64,000 nt of DNA, taken from Bacteroidales bacterium (GTDB taxonomy: Bacteria; Bacteroidota; Bacteroidia; Bacteroidales; Bacteroidaceae). Positions 51,344 through 62,223 of the stretch are shown here, in pieces (the first letter of the stretch is position 1; each line of letters starts with the position of its first letter). The position numbers and the translations under genes were made by a program. The notes beneath the pieces are model-generated. The model did not search any database and was not told where the DNA came from. It worked only from the letters and a program-made list of their open reading frames with translations. The DNA lies in the NCBI GenBank assembly GCA_029227175.1, contig JAQXZK010000012.1, positions 35,090 to 99,089 on the forward strand, read 5' to 3'.

Positions 51344-52906
51344 ATGTATCAGTCAAGAGAAATATTCCGGCAGGCACAAGTCCATGTAGAGATTATGGAC
51401 ACGACCTTGCGCGATGGCGAACAGACCAGCGGCGTGTCGTTTCTACCCTACGAAAAACTTGTGATAGCCAAGGCTCTGTTGGAAGACTTGAGGGTGGATC
51501 GCATCGAGATTGCTTCGGCACGTGTATCCGATGGAGAATTGGAGGCAGCCAAAGGAATCTGCAGATGGGCTCGGCGCAAGGGACACATAGACAAGGTTGA
51601 GATTCTGGGATTTGTCGACGACGGCAAGTCGCTGGACTGGATTGCCGAAGCCGGTGGACATGTGGTCAATCTGTTGGCCAAGGGTTCTTACAGGCATTGT
51701 GTCTGTCAGCTGAAGAAGACTCCGGACGAACATATCTCAGACATCCTGCGCAATGTACAGATGGCCCAGGATAGGGGATTTGACGTGAATGTTTATCTGG
51801 AAGACTGGAGCAACGGCATGAAGTCTTCTCCGGATTACGTATTCAGTCTGGTTGACGCCATGAAGGATGCGGGCATCAAGCGCTTTATGCTTCCCGACAC
51901 ACTGGGTGTGTTGAATCCGATGCTTGTTATTGACTACTTCAGGAAGATGAAGAGCCGTTACGAGAGTCTGCATTTTGACTTTCATGCACATAACGACTAC
52001 GACTTGGCGGTGAGCAATGTCTTGGCTGCCGTGTGGAGTGGTGCAAAGGGCTTGCATACGTCTATTAACGGTTTGGGCGAGCGTGCCGGCAATGCTCCGC
52101 TTGCCAGTGTGCAGGCTATCCTGAGGGATCATTTCGATGCAGTGACAGGCATTGACGAAGGAAAGCTCAATGAGGTGAGTCATCTGGTCGAGAGTTATTC
52201 GGGCATAGCCATTCCGCCCAATAAGCCTATTGTCGGCAGTAGCGTCTTTACGCAGGTAGCCGGTGTGCATGCAGATGGTGACAACAAGAACAATCTCTAC
52301 TGCAACGACTTGCTGCCTGAACGGTTCGGACGCAAGCGGGAATATGCTTTGGGAAAGGCCAGTGGCAAGGCTAACATTCGAAAGAATCTGGAGGAACTTG
52401 GACTCGAACTGAGCGAGGAAGCCATGAAGAAGGTGACACAGCGCATCATCGAGTTGGGTGACAAGAAGGAGCTCGTTACACAGGAGGACTTGCCTTATAT
52501 CGTGAGTGATGTGCTGAAGCATACGACGGTAGAAGAGAAGGTGGTGCTCAAAAGCTACATGGTGTCTACATCGTACGGCTTGAAGCCTTTGGCCGGTGCC
52601 AAGTTGGAGGTGAATGGTGTACTGTACGAAGAGAATGCGACGGGTGACGGACAGTTCGATGCTTTCGTACGCTGCATCCGCCATATCTACAAGGACAAAT
52701 TGCAACGTCAGTTCCCCTGGCTGTTGAATTATAACGTGACGATTCCTCCGGGTGGACGTACAGACGCCTTGGTGCAGACGACCATTGAGTGGGAGTTTGA
52801 AGGCAGAATCTATCGTACGCATGCCTTGGATGCTGATCAGACTGAGGCTGCCATCAAGGCCACTATCAAGATGCTGAACATGATTGAGCCCCTGTTTGAG
52901 GCTTGA
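51344..52906 (+). CDS. Isopropylmalate/citramalate synthase family paralog with C-terminal regulatory domain
   Basis: 520 aa; [50 protein letters not shown]. Confidence 0.87.
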   Translation: MYQSREIFRQAQVHVEIMDTTLRDGEQTSGVSFLPYEKLVIAKALLEDLRVDRIEIASARVSDGELEAAKGICRWARRKGHIDKVEILGFVDDGKSLDWIAEAGGHVVNLLAKGSYRHCVCQLKKTPDEHISDILRNVQMAQDRGFDVNVYLEDWSNGMKSSPDYVFSLVDAMKDAGIKRFMLPDTLGVLNPMLVIDYFRKMKSRYESLHFDFHAHNDYDLAVSNVLAAVWSGAKGLHTSINGLGERAGNAPLASVQAILRDHFDAVTGIDEGKLNEVSHLVESYSGIAIPPNKPIVGSSVFTQVAGVHADGDNKNNLYCNDLLPERFGRKREYALGKASGKANIRKNLEELGLELSEEAMKKVTQRIIELGDKKELVTQEDLPYIVSDVLKHTTVEEKVVLKSYMVSTSYGLKPLAGAKLEVNGVLYEENATGDGQFDAFVRCIRHIYKDKLQRQFPWLLNYNVTIPPGGRTDALVQTTIEWEFEGRIYRTHALDADQTEAAIKATIKMLNMIEPLFEA

Positions 52907-53041
52907 GGTCGGACCAGACGTGTGGCAACGGTGTATACCTCTGTGTGTGAAGGATTAAGGAATAAAGAGTAAACAATCAATAAACTACGACCCAGGTAGA
53001 GAAGAGCTCTTTCTCTTTCCGAGATAAAAGGAAGAGAGAGC

Positions 53042-54136
53042 ATGGGTGAAGATGTTATGAAATTAAAAATTGCAGTTCTGGCCGGTGATGGTATCGGTCC
53101 TGAGATTATGGAGCAAGGCGTGGCAGTGATGAGCGCTGTTGCTGAGAAATTCGGACATGACGTAAGTTATCAGGAAGCTCTTTGTGGCGCACATGCCATT
53201 GACGAGGTGGGTGACCCGTTCCCGGAAGAGACATTCCGTGTATGCGAGGATGCTGATGCTGTATTATTTGCCAGTGTCGGTGATCCGAAATTTGACAATA
53301 ACCCTACGGCTAAGGTCAGACCGGAGCAAGGTCTTCTGGCTATGCGTAAGAAACTGGGACTTTATGCCAACATCCGTCCGGTTACGACGTTCGATTGCCT
53401 GATTCACAAGTCTCCGTTGAAGGACGAGATTGTGAAGGGGGCAGACTTTATCTGTATCCGTGAATTGACGGGTGGCATGTATTTTGGTAAGAAACAGGAG
53501 CCGTCAATCAATGCTGAAGGCGTGGAGGAAGCTCTGGATACTAACTACTATACACGTCCGGAGGTGGAGCGCATCTTGAAGGTCGGTTATCAGTATGCCC
53601 GTCAGCGTCGCAAGCACCTGACGGTTGTAGACAAGGCCAACGTGCTTGCTTCAAGCCGCTTGTGGAGAAAGATTGCCCAGGAGATGGCTCCTCAATATCC
53701 TGATGTGGTAACTGATTTCATGTATGTGGACAACGCTGCCATGCGCATGATTCAGGAGCCTACATTCTTTGATGTTATGGTGACAGAGAATACTTTTGGT
53801 GATATCCTGACGGACGAGGGATCTGTCATTACTGGCTCAATGGGCCTTCTGCCTTCTGCTTCAACGGGTTCAAGTACGCCTGTATTCGAACCGATTCATG
53901 GCTCATGGCCTCAGGGCAAGGGACTGAATATTGCCAATCCGCTGGCTCAGATTCTCTCGGTTGCCATGTTGTACGAATACTTCGACCTGAAGGAAGAAGG
54001 CGCTTTGATACGCGAAGCCGTAAATGCTTCATTGGACGCCAATGTACGCACACCTGAAATTCAGGTAGCAGGTGCTGCTAAGTATGGTACCAAGGAGGTT
54101 GGTGCCTGGATTGTCGATTATATCAAGAATAAGTAA
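53042..54136 (+). CDS. leuB: 3-isopropylmalate dehydrogenase (alternative start ATG 53057)
   Basis: [54 protein letters not shown]. Confidence 0.94.
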   Translation: MGEDVMKLKIAVLAGDGIGPEIMEQGVAVMSAVAEKFGHDVSYQEALCGAHAIDEVGDPFPEETFRVCEDADAVLFASVGDPKFDNNPTAKVRPEQGLLAMRKKLGLYANIRPVTTFDCLIHKSPLKDEIVKGADFICIRELTGGMYFGKKQEPSINAEGVEEALDTNYYTRPEVERILKVGYQYARQRRKHLTVVDKANVLASSRLWRKIAQEMAPQYPDVVTDFMYVDNAAMRMIQEPTFFDVMVTENTFGDILTDEGSVITGSMGLLPSASTGSSTPVFEPIHGSWPQGKGLNIANPLAQILSVAMLYEYFDLKEEGALIREAVNASLDANVRTPEIQVAGAAKYGTKEVGAWIVDYIKNK

Positions 54137-54162
54137 TAACATCGCTCTGAGAAGAGCGTAAG

Positions 54163-54193
54163 GAAACACAGGGTTTATAATGCCCTGTGTTTC
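54163..54193 (+). terminator. Terminator of the leu operon
   Basis: GAAACACAGGG-tttataatg-CCCTGTGTTTC. Confidence 0.72.
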
Positions 54194-54216
54194 TGTTATG
54201 TAGCGTTGTGTTTCGT

Positions 54217-55068
54217 ATGAAGAATCTCTTGTTTTTGCTCTCATTGTGGGTGTCATGTCTGGAAGTGCATGCACAGAGTTATGCTGAATTGACTCAGAAA
54301 GCTTTTGATGCCTTGGAGCGTGACAGCCTGGCCGATGCAGAGAAATATCTGCTTCAGGCGTTGAAGGTTGACCCGGCCCATGTCCAGAACTCATTGCTGT
54401 TCTCCAATCTCGGTCTGATACAGCAACGGCAGGGAAAGTTGCACGAGGCGTTGGAGTCTTATAATTTGGCTTTGAACATTACCCCGAAGATGGTGCCCAT
54501 TCTCTTGAACCGCGCAGCTCTGTATCTGGAACTGGGAAAGAATGATTTGGCCCGAATAGACTATTCAATGGTGTTGGACATCGAGCCCAAGAATCTCGAG
54601 GCACTCCTGATGCGTGCCTATGCCTATAGTAATTTGAATGACTACAAGTCGGCACAGTCCGACTACGAGCGACTGCTGACCTTCTCTCCCATGAACTATA
54701 AGGGACGCTTGGGTCTGGCCCTGTCACTCAAACAATTGGGCATGAAGCAGGAGGCGTTGAATGAGCTTACGGCCATGATTGCCTCTAAGACGATGGAGGA
54801 TGACAAGGTGATGACCGACGAGAAACTGTCGGTGGTCTTCTCAACCCGCGCTAATATAGAGATAGAACAGGAACAAATAGACTTGGCCATTTTTGATTTG
54901 GGCGAGGCTATCCGACTTGACCCCGGGCAAACGGAGAACTACCTTGTACGTGGGCAGCTATATCTGATGCAAAAGAAAAAGGAACTTGCACGAAAGGACT
55001 TTGAAACGGCTGTGTCCTATGGCGTTCCCTCATCTATGGTTCATGATTTATTAAAAAGTACAAAGTAA
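54217..55068 (+). CDS. Exported TPR-repeat protein
   Basis: Signal MKNLLFLLSLWVSCLEVHAQ; repeated TPR-like helices. Confidence 0.87.
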   Translation: MKNLLFLLSLWVSCLEVHAQSYAELTQKAFDALERDSLADAEKYLLQALKVDPAHVQNSLLFSNLGLIQQRQGKLHEALESYNLALNITPKMVPILLNRAALYLELGKNDLARIDYSMVLDIEPKNLEALLMRAYAYSNLNDYKSAQSDYERLLTFSPMNYKGRLGLALSLKQLGMKQEALNELTAMIASKTMEDDKVMTDEKLSVVFSTRANIEIEQEQIDLAIFDLGEAIRLDPGQTENYLVRGQLYLMQKKKELARKDFETAVSYGVPSSMVHDLLKSTK

Positions 55069-55616
55069 TGGAAATAGAGTTTAGATTAGCTACAAAGAAT
55101 GATGCAGACTTCCTCACGTGGGGAGTCCCCGAAGCTTTGCATACCTCTCTGACACCTGAGCAGACAGAAGCGTTTTCAGCATTGCTGCTTCGGGAAGATG
55201 TATTGTATTCGTGGAAAAATGCAATCATCGCGCAGGACGCTGTCACCAAGCAACCATTGGGTATGGTCATAGGATATGACGGCGGCCGTTATCGAGACAT
55301 GCGTGCCGCGACATTTCCCACCATGCAAAAGATATTTAAAAGCGATTACTCGGCTATGGATGATGAATCAGTCGAAGGAGAGTTTTATATAGACTCGTTA
55401 GCTGTCAGACCGGAGGCTCGCTGTATGGGATTGGGCAAGCGACTGCTTCTGGAAGCAATGGAGCATGGTCGCCGATTGGGCTTGAAGAAGGCCGTGTTGG
55501 CAGTAGACCCGGAGAACGTGAACGCACAACGCTTATATAAGTCCTTGGGATTCGTCCCAGGAGGTGAACTGTTTATCTTCGGACAGACATTCTGGCGATG
55601 GGTTAAAGAGTTTTGA
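55068..55616 (+). CDS. GNAT family N-acetyltransferase
   Basis: 182 aa; YIDSLAVRPEARCMGLGKRLLLEAMEHGRRLGLKKAVLAVDPENVNAQRLYKSLGF. Confidence 0.92.
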   Translation: MEIEFRLATKNDADFLTWGVPEALHTSLTPEQTEAFSALLLREDVLYSWKNAIIAQDAVTKQPLGMVIGYDGGRYRDMRAATFPTMQKIFKSDYSAMDDESVEGEFYIDSLAVRPEARCMGLGKRLLLEAMEHGRRLGLKKAVLAVDPENVNAQRLYKSLGFVPGGELFIFGQTFWRWVKEF

Positions 55617-55715
55617 CGGCGTTATAATGACATTCGAACGCCGTATGAACGATGCCTGAACCCAAATCTATTGGCCGATTTGGGATAATATCAGCCAAGC
55701 CGGATAAAAAGAAAA

Positions 55716-55759
55716 CCGCCCGCACATATCCTGCATAGAGGCAGAGCATGTGCGGGCGG
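55716..55759 (-). terminator. Strong terminator of the DUF4270 gene (possibly bidirectional)
   Basis: CCGCCCGCACAT - 20 nt - ATGTGCGGGCGG, perfect 12-bp stem, A-run on the + strand left side. Confidence 0.85.
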
Positions 55760-55787
55760 CTATATAAACAAACGATACTCCTTGTTT

Positions 55788-57308
55788 TTATTTGAAGCGG
55801 GTATATGTTACTTCAATCTGCAATTTATCGCCGTCCGGCCCTCCCTTCAGCTTGCAATAAGAGGGTGAGAGGTCATGTTCGACGGCGGTAATAGTGCTCT
55901 GTGATTCGCTTGATGCGCCATAGCTGACAGAGACAGGCACGAGTACGATTTTGTTCCAGTCAGGATTCTTCTCCATCCATTGCTTTTCCCATGTTTTCTC
56001 GTTGAAAGCACTTCCTGCTTCCTTTTTAGCCTCTTCCATGGCGTACTTCTTTTCTTCTACACACTTGCTGACAAGGCGTGCAATGTTACTGAAGACATAT
56101 TCGTTGTTGGTAAGAGAAGCAATGAATGACTGGATATTGTCGTTGACTTGGTTATTCTCAAAAAAGTCTTTCATCTTCGTCTTGCGGATGAGCAGAATCT
56201 TTTGTGGCTGTGACATCTCAAAAGTGGTCTGATGTTCTTGGTGGTAACTGTTGAACGAAAGTTTAACCGCATTCAGAGTGTCGTTTCCGATGATGTTGTT
56301 GAGTTCATCAATCGGTAAGGTTGCCTGCGTAAAGATACCTGCAGGAGATTTGAGATAGGTGCAATTGCGTTCAGAGGCCTTCTCCTTTATCTTCTGTGAG
56401 TTGGCGAAGCGGTTTGATTGCAAGACTTCCTTGGTGGAAGCAAAAACAGTTTCCATGCTATAATAAAGGGAGTCTGTTCCGTCGGCGCATTTTAAGGCAA
56501 ATCCCAGACTGTCAACTGCATGAAAGCGGAATTGCATCTGGATATCCACGCGCTGTACATTGATGACTGTACCGTCACCTAAGTCGCTTTTGAGGTAGAT
56601 ACCCTTGAAGATGTTGTCTATAAAAGCGTCAGAATCCTTGAACTTCTCGGGGTGTTCTCTGGATTCCCTGAGAATTTCGTTACCTCGATCTTTAGATAAT
56701 GGGAAGATTACAACAGGATAGTAAAGTTTGTTACCGTTATCATCGGTTTCGGCTCTCTCTTCTTCGCTGACAGAAGTATCGTAGGCGGAGAAAGAACGTC
56801 GTCCGATCAGTGAGGCTGTGTTATTAGGGTCGTAATAGTCTTCTGGAACAATGTTGGTATTGTGGTTCAGGTCCATGCGCTTGTTGAGTTCGTACGCACT
56901 CATGCGGCAAACATTCAGAGAATCGCCGAACCAGGAGTTATAGTAGACAGCAATGCGGATTTTTGTGCAGCTGTCTCCAGCCATGATACCGCTTGCTTTA
57001 CCGTTAATAGGGTCATACTTGTAAACACTGGGGAATCTGAAATCGTTCACACAGTTGAGCTGTGTCATGAAACTGGCTTCGTAAGCGCCAAAGTCGGGGT
57101 CTGTAAATCTCCCGACATATCCGGTACTTGTGCGTGCATACACAGAGTCAACCAGAATGGATTCTGTAGTTACATCAAAACTCTTTGTAAAGACCTCAAT
57201 ATAGTCGTTCTCTGGCAACATGTCAATACCGAGTGAACCGGTATTATCATCGCACGCCAATAATACGGCAATGATGGTAAGCAGCGGTGCTATATGTTTA
57301 ATTCTCAT
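55788..57308 (-). CDS. DUF4270 domain lipoprotein
   Basis: 506 aa; MRIKHIAPLLTIIAVLLACDDNTGSLGIDMLPEND, YVGRFTDPDFGAYEASFMTQLN. Confidence 0.85.
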   Translation of the reverse strand: MRIKHIAPLLTIIAVLLACDDNTGSLGIDMLPENDYIEVFTKSFDVTTESILVDSVYARTSTGYVGRFTDPDFGAYEASFMTQLNCVNDFRFPSVYKYDPINGKASGIMAGDSCTKIRIAVYYNSWFGDSLNVCRMSAYELNKRMDLNHNTNIVPEDYYDPNNTASLIGRRSFSAYDTSVSEEERAETDDNGNKLYYPVVIFPLSKDRGNEILRESREHPEKFKDSDAFIDNIFKGIYLKSDLGDGTVINVQRVDIQMQFRFHAVDSLGFALKCADGTDSLYYSMETVFASTKEVLQSNRFANSQKIKEKASERNCTYLKSPAGIFTQATLPIDELNNIIGNDTLNAVKLSFNSYHQEHQTTFEMSQPQKILLIRKTKMKDFFENNQVNDNIQSFIASLTNNEYVFSNIARLVSKCVEEKKYAMEEAKKEAGSAFNEKTWEKQWMEKNPDWNKIVLVPVSVSYGASSESQSTITAVEHDLSPSYCKLKGGPDGDKLQIEVTYTRFK

Positions 57309-57351
57309 TTTTTTTCTGTGGATTGATGGACTTCGTCCCTATGTGTTGTTG

Positions 57352-58197
57352 TTATTTTGCTGTGTTGTTGTCGTTTTCTTCTTCTTGGCTCAGTACGGTG
57401 TCATAGAAGTTGTTGCATGCTTCATAGAGAACTTCCTTCTCCTGGTATGGGAGAATAAGTTTTCCGTTGTCTTTCGCATATTGGATAAGATTTTCGTTGA
57501 CGTGTTGTCCTTGAATGATAATACCGTCTGAAAAATCGATGGCCAGTTTCATTACTGTCTCATAGGTGAGGGGAGACTTCAAACCGGCAAGGTCTTTCTT
57601 GTATACACCTTTTAAAAGCAACTTGCTGGCAAAGTTCTCATTGAACGGGGTTTTAAACTCTTCGTCGTACAGTGAGAATACTACTTTAGTATTGCGGAAT
57701 GAAGGCTCGTCCTTATATGCTCGCTTGATATAAAGAGGCGCCAACGCACTAATCCATCCATGACAGTGGATGACTTCCGGGCACCAGCGAAGTTTCTTGA
57801 CAGTTTCCAATACACCGCGAGCATAGAAAATGACACGAGCATCGTTGTCTGTGTATTCAACGCCATTTGCATCGGTCAGCATCAGACGATTCTGGAAGAA
57901 GTCATCGTTATCAATAAAATAAACCTGCATACGTGCAGATTGTATGGATGCAACTTTGATGATGAGCGGATGGTCCGTATCGTCTATGATAAGATTCATA
58001 CCTGAAAGGCGGATAACCTCATGAAGCTGATTCCGTCTTTCGTTAATATGGCCCCACTTTGGCATGAATGTTCTAATCTCACGTTTGCTTTCTTGTACAG
58101 CTTGTGGCAAGTAGCGTCCAACTATTGAAATGTCTGATTCAGAAACGTAAGGTGTAATTTCCTGCGTAATAAATAAAATCCTTTTAGCTGTTGCCAT
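57352..58197 (-). CDS. Glycogen/starch synthase-like protein (GT5 N-terminal region only)
   Basis: MATAKRILFITQEITPYVSESDISIVGRYLPQAVQESKREIRTFMPKWGHINERRNQLHEVIRL...VIHCHGWISALAPLYIK. Confidence 0.82.
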   Translation of the reverse strand: MATAKRILFITQEITPYVSESDISIVGRYLPQAVQESKREIRTFMPKWGHINERRNQLHEVIRLSGMNLIIDDTDHPLIIKVASIQSARMQVYFIDNDDFFQNRLMLTDANGVEYTDNDARVIFYARGVLETVKKLRWCPEVIHCHGWISALAPLYIKRAYKDEPSFRNTKVVFSLYDEEFKTPFNENFASKLLLKGVYKKDLAGLKSPLTYETVMKLAIDFSDGIIIQGQHVNENLIQYAKDNGKLILPYQEKEVLYEACNNFYDTVLSQEEENDNNTAK

Positions 58198-58375
58198 ATA
58201 TTTTGGTGTATTCTTATGTTTATGCAACAAAGATAATGATTTTTGGCTTACGAAGCAGCACGGAAGTCCAAATTATAGGTTGTTTTTTAGAAACATTTTG
58301 AAAAAAGAGAGGTGTTTAATCATAATTTTATGACCAAACACCTCAATCGTGTAAGAGATATAAAATGGGTAAATA

Positions 58376-60733
58376 TTATGCTTTAGACAGGGTCTTGTCC
58401 ATTGCAGCAGCTGCGCGTCTACCGTCTCCCATAGCAAGGATGACAGTTGCACCGCCACGCACAATGTCACCACCGGCAAAAATGGTCGGGATATTACTCT
58501 GCATGTCATCATTGACTGCAATCGTGTTCTTGCGCCCCAATTCCAATCCTTCTACTGACTTGGGCACGATCGGATTAGGTGATACACCCACAGCAACAAC
58601 AGCAAAGTCAATGTCTAATGTGACGGTTGCTCCGGGGATTGCCACCGGTGAGCGGCGTCCACTTGCATCTGGTTCACCCAATTCCATCTTTTGCAGGATG
58701 ACTTGTTTTACAGCACCTTTCTCGTCTGCGATATACTCGATAGGATTGTGAAGGGTAAGGAATTCAATGCCTTCTTCCTTGGCGTGTTTTACTTCCTCTG
58801 CACGAGCAGGCATTTCCTTGTCGCTTCGGCGATATACAATCCAAACCTTTTCAGCTCCCAGACGCTTAGCAGTACGACAACTGTCCATGGCTGTATTTCC
58901 GCCTCCTACAACAATTACATGTTTACCCTTCATGATGGGAGTATCAAATGTCGGGTTAGAAGCATCCATGAGGTTGATGCGGGTGAGGTATTCATTGGAT
59001 GACATGATACCCGTACTGTTCTCGCCCGGAATACCCATGAAGTTGGGAAGTCCCGCACCGCTTGCAATGAAGATTCCTTTGTAACCATCTTTCTCCAGAT
59101 CAGCAATGCTGACCGTCTTTCCTATAACGCAATCTTTAATGAACTTTACACCCAGTTTTTCGAGATTCTGGATTTCTACGTCTACAATCTTATTTGGAAG
59201 GCGGAATTCGGGAATACCATATTTCAAGACACCGCCAATTTCATGTAAAGCCTCAAAAACAGTCACATCATATCCGTTTTTAATCATGTCTCCCGCAAAA
59301 CTCAAACCAGCAGGTCCGGAACCGACAACTGCGACTTTGATTCCCTTGGACGGAGCTTTTTCCGGTAAAGAAATATTACCGCTTTCACGTTCATAGTCGG
59401 CAACGAAACGCTCCAGGTTACCAATAGAAACTGCCGGCTCGTTCATCTTGAGGTGAATACACTGGCTTTCACATTGTTTCTCCTGCGGACATACACGGCC
59501 ACAAACAGCGGGCAGTGCAGAAGTGGATTTCAAGACCTTCGCTGCATCCAGGAAGTGGCCACGTTCTACGTTCTTGATGAAAGAAGGAATGTTGATGTTG
59601 ACCGGACATCCCTGCATACATGTCGGATTCTTACAGTCCAGACAACGTTTAGCTTCGGTAAGTGCCTGTTCTTCGGAGAGTCCGATGTTAACCTCTTCAG
59701 TTCGTGTTGTCGCACGGTAAATAGGGTCTAATTCACCCATGACACAACGCTTGATAGCTGTACGTTCCTTGGGCTTCATGCTCTTCTGGAGCTCTTTTCT
59801 CCATGCAGAGTCTCTGTCAATGAGCTCGCTGAGCGGAGCCTGGCCGTCTTCTGCCTTAGGTGCTTGCCATATCTTCTTCTCGATGTCCTGTTTGTTGGTC
59901 TCGGGGGCACAAACGTGGTTTTCAAGTTTTTTCATCTCTTCAATTTCGATTGGCTTGAAGGCTCCCATACGTTTGAACATCTCGTCGAAGTCTACCTGAT
60001 GACCGTCAAATTCCGGGCCGTCTACACAGACGAATTTCATTTTTCCACCCACAGTAATGCGACATGCACCACACATGCCGGTGCCGTCTACCATGATAGT
60101 ATTCAAAGATACATCGGTCGGGACATTGTATTTCTTTGTTAATAAGCAGCAGAATTTCATCATGATGGCTGGACCGATAGCGAAACACTTGTCGACCTTC
60201 TCTCGCAGGATGACTTCCTCGATACCGACAGTTACAACTCCCTTCTTTCCATAGGAGCCGTCATCTGTCATGATGATAACTTCATCAGAGTGTTTGCGTA
60301 CTTCATCTTCAAGAATGATAAGTTCTTTGCTACGTCCTGCCAGGATGCTGATAACCTTGTTCCCGGCATTTTTCAAGGCTTTGATAATAGGGAGCATCGG
60401 GGCAACTCCAACACCACCTCCGGCACAGATTACTGTGCCAAAGTTCTCGATGTGTGTTGCTTGACCGAGAGGACCTACCACGTCAAGGATAGAATCTCCT
60501 TCGTTGAGTTGACAGAGTTTGGTGGATGTCAAACCTACGGTTTGAACCACTAAGGTAATGGTACCTGTGTCTGTGCTTGAGTCGGCAATGGTCAACGGAA
60601 TTCTTTCACCTTTTTCATCTACGCGGATGATGACAAAGTGACCGGCACGGCGTGACTTGGCAATCAGAGGCGCTTCTACTTCCAGTAAAAATACTTTCTC
60701 TGAAAATTGCTGCTTACGTACAATTTTATTCAT
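58376..60733 (-). CDS. Fused dihydroorotate dehydrogenase electron-transfer-type subunit and GltD-like NAD(P)H oxidoreductase (NfnAB/SudAB-like)
   Basis: 785 aa; CAGGGVGVAPMLPIIKAL and CGACRITVGGKMKFVCVDGPEFDGHQVDFDEM, then CLDCKNPTCMQGCPVNINIPSFI, VAVVGSGPAGLSFAGDM, VVGGGNTAMDSCRTAKRLG. Confidence 0.9.
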   Translation of the reverse strand: MNKIVRKQQFSEKVFLLEVEAPLIAKSRRAGHFVIIRVDEKGERIPLTIADSSTDTGTITLVVQTVGLTSTKLCQLNEGDSILDVVGPLGQATHIENFGTVICAGGGVGVAPMLPIIKALKNAGNKVISILAGRSKELIILEDEVRKHSDEVIIMTDDGSYGKKGVVTVGIEEVILREKVDKCFAIGPAIMMKFCCLLTKKYNVPTDVSLNTIMVDGTGMCGACRITVGGKMKFVCVDGPEFDGHQVDFDEMFKRMGAFKPIEIEEMKKLENHVCAPETNKQDIEKKIWQAPKAEDGQAPLSELIDRDSAWRKELQKSMKPKERTAIKRCVMGELDPIYRATTRTEEVNIGLSEEQALTEAKRCLDCKNPTCMQGCPVNINIPSFIKNVERGHFLDAAKVLKSTSALPAVCGRVCPQEKQCESQCIHLKMNEPAVSIGNLERFVADYERESGNISLPEKAPSKGIKVAVVGSGPAGLSFAGDMIKNGYDVTVFEALHEIGGVLKYGIPEFRLPNKIVDVEIQNLEKLGVKFIKDCVIGKTVSIADLEKDGYKGIFIASGAGLPNFMGIPGENSTGIMSSNEYLTRINLMDASNPTFDTPIMKGKHVIVVGGGNTAMDSCRTAKRLGAEKVWIVYRRSDKEMPARAEEVKHAKEEGIEFLTLHNPIEYIADEKGAVKQVILQKMELGEPDASGRRSPVAIPGATVTLDIDFAVVAVGVSPNPIVPKSVEGLELGRKNTIAVNDDMQSNIPTIFAGGDIVRGGATVILAMGDGRRAAAAMDKTLSKA

Positions 60734-60843
60734 TTTCCTTGTTATGTATAAGGTTGAAAATAAGCAATGCGATGCCTTTCTTCAACCTCATGTTTTGTAT
60801 TGTGATTTGTATATTTTAGTTTATTCCCTGAGCAGTCAGAGAT

Positions 60844-62160
60844 TCAGTCAATCAACTCAAATCCGGTGTATGGAACCAATGCCTTAGGCATGCGTATGCC
60901 TTCCGGTGTTTGGTTGTTTTCCAACAAAGCTGCAAGGATGCGGGGTAATGCAAGTGCAGAGCCGTTCAGGGTGTGGCAGAGTTCTGTTTTTTTCTCGGCT
61001 GTGCGATAACGGCATTTGAGTCGGTTTGCCTGATAGGTGTCAAAGTTTGAAACAGAGCTTACTTCAAGCCAACGTTTCTGTGCTTCTGAATATACCTCAA
61101 AGTCGTAGCAAATAGCAGATGTGAAGCTTTGGTCACCACCACAGAGTCGGAGAATGCGGTAGGGGAGTTCTAATTTTTGTAATAAGCCCTCTACATGTGC
61201 AAGCATTTCCTTGTGGCTTTCTTTGGAGTGCGCAGGTGTGTCAATTCGCACAATTTCTATCTTTGAAAATTCGTGCAGTCGATTCAACCCACGCACGTCT
61301 TTTCCGTATGAGCCGGCCTCGCGGCGGAAACACTGTGTGTATGCGCAGTTCTTGATGGGGAGGTCTTTTTCGTCAAGAATAACGTCGCGGTAGATGTTCG
61401 TAACAGGCACTTCGGCAGTGGGAATGAGATAGAGGTCATCGAGATTACAGTGATACATCTGGCCTTCTTTGTCGGGAAGCTGGCCTGTACCATATCCTGA
61501 AGCAGCGTTGACTACTGTTGGCGGCATGATTTCAGTATAACCGGCATTACGAGCTTCGTCTAAGAAGAAGTTTATCAAGGCACGCTGTAGGCGAGCGCCT
61601 TTGCCAATATATACTGGGAAGCCTGCACCTGTGATTTTTACACCAAGGTCAAAATCTCTGAGAGTGTATTTCTTGGCCAATTCCCAATGAGGCATCTTGG
61701 CATCGTCGTTGGCTGGATTTGCATCCCAGTTTCCTACGGTGTCTTTGCCTTCAACACATTCCTTCAGATTACTCTTTACTACCCAATTGTCTTCGGCACA
61801 TGTGCCTTCAGGAACCTCGTCATAGGGGATATTTGGAATGGTACAGAGTAATGCCGTAAGCTCGTCTTGTGCTTGTTTCATTTGCTCTTCAAGTCCTTTG
61901 TTGGCATCTTTGAGCTCAGCTACACGGGCTTTAGCTTTATCTGCTTCGTCTTTACGGCCTTCTTTCATGAACATACCGATAGACTTTGCTAATTTGTTGG
62001 CTTCAGCTAGGTTGTTATCAAGTATTACCTGAGTACCTTTTCTTTTTTCGTTTAATTCGATAGCTTTCTCAATGGCTTCTTTCGCGCCTTTGAAATGCTT
62101 CTTCTCTAATCCACAGATAACCGTTTCTGTGCTTTCTGTGATTTGTTTGATTGTAAGCAT
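60844..62160 (-). CDS. serS: Serine--tRNA ligase
   Basis: 438 aa; MPPTVVNAASGYGTGQLPD, CFRREAGSYGKDVRGLNRLHEFSKIE, LNGSALALPRILAALLEN. Confidence 0.96.
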   Translation of the reverse strand: MLTIKQITESTETVICGLEKKHFKGAKEAIEKAIELNEKRKGTQVILDNNLAEANKLAKSIGMFMKEGRKDEADKAKARVAELKDANKGLEEQMKQAQDELTALLCTIPNIPYDEVPEGTCAEDNWVVKSNLKECVEGKDTVGNWDANPANDDAKMPHWELAKKYTLRDFDLGVKITGAGFPVYIGKGARLQRALINFFLDEARNAGYTEIMPPTVVNAASGYGTGQLPDKEGQMYHCNLDDLYLIPTAEVPVTNIYRDVILDEKDLPIKNCAYTQCFRREAGSYGKDVRGLNRLHEFSKIEIVRIDTPAHSKESHKEMLAHVEGLLQKLELPYRILRLCGGDQSFTSAICYDFEVYSEAQKRWLEVSSVSNFDTYQANRLKCRYRTAEKKTELCHTLNGSALALPRILAALLENNQTPEGIRMPKALVPYTGFELID

Positions 62161-62223
62161 ACTATATTTCTTAATAATATTGTTTTTCTTTTTATTTCAA
62201 ACTGATTTGTACGCTTGAAAAGC

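Noticed and set aside
51737-52822. 361-aa antisense ORF opposite the leuA-like gene
   Set aside because: Shadow ORF opposite a well-supported conserved gene; no recognisable domain.
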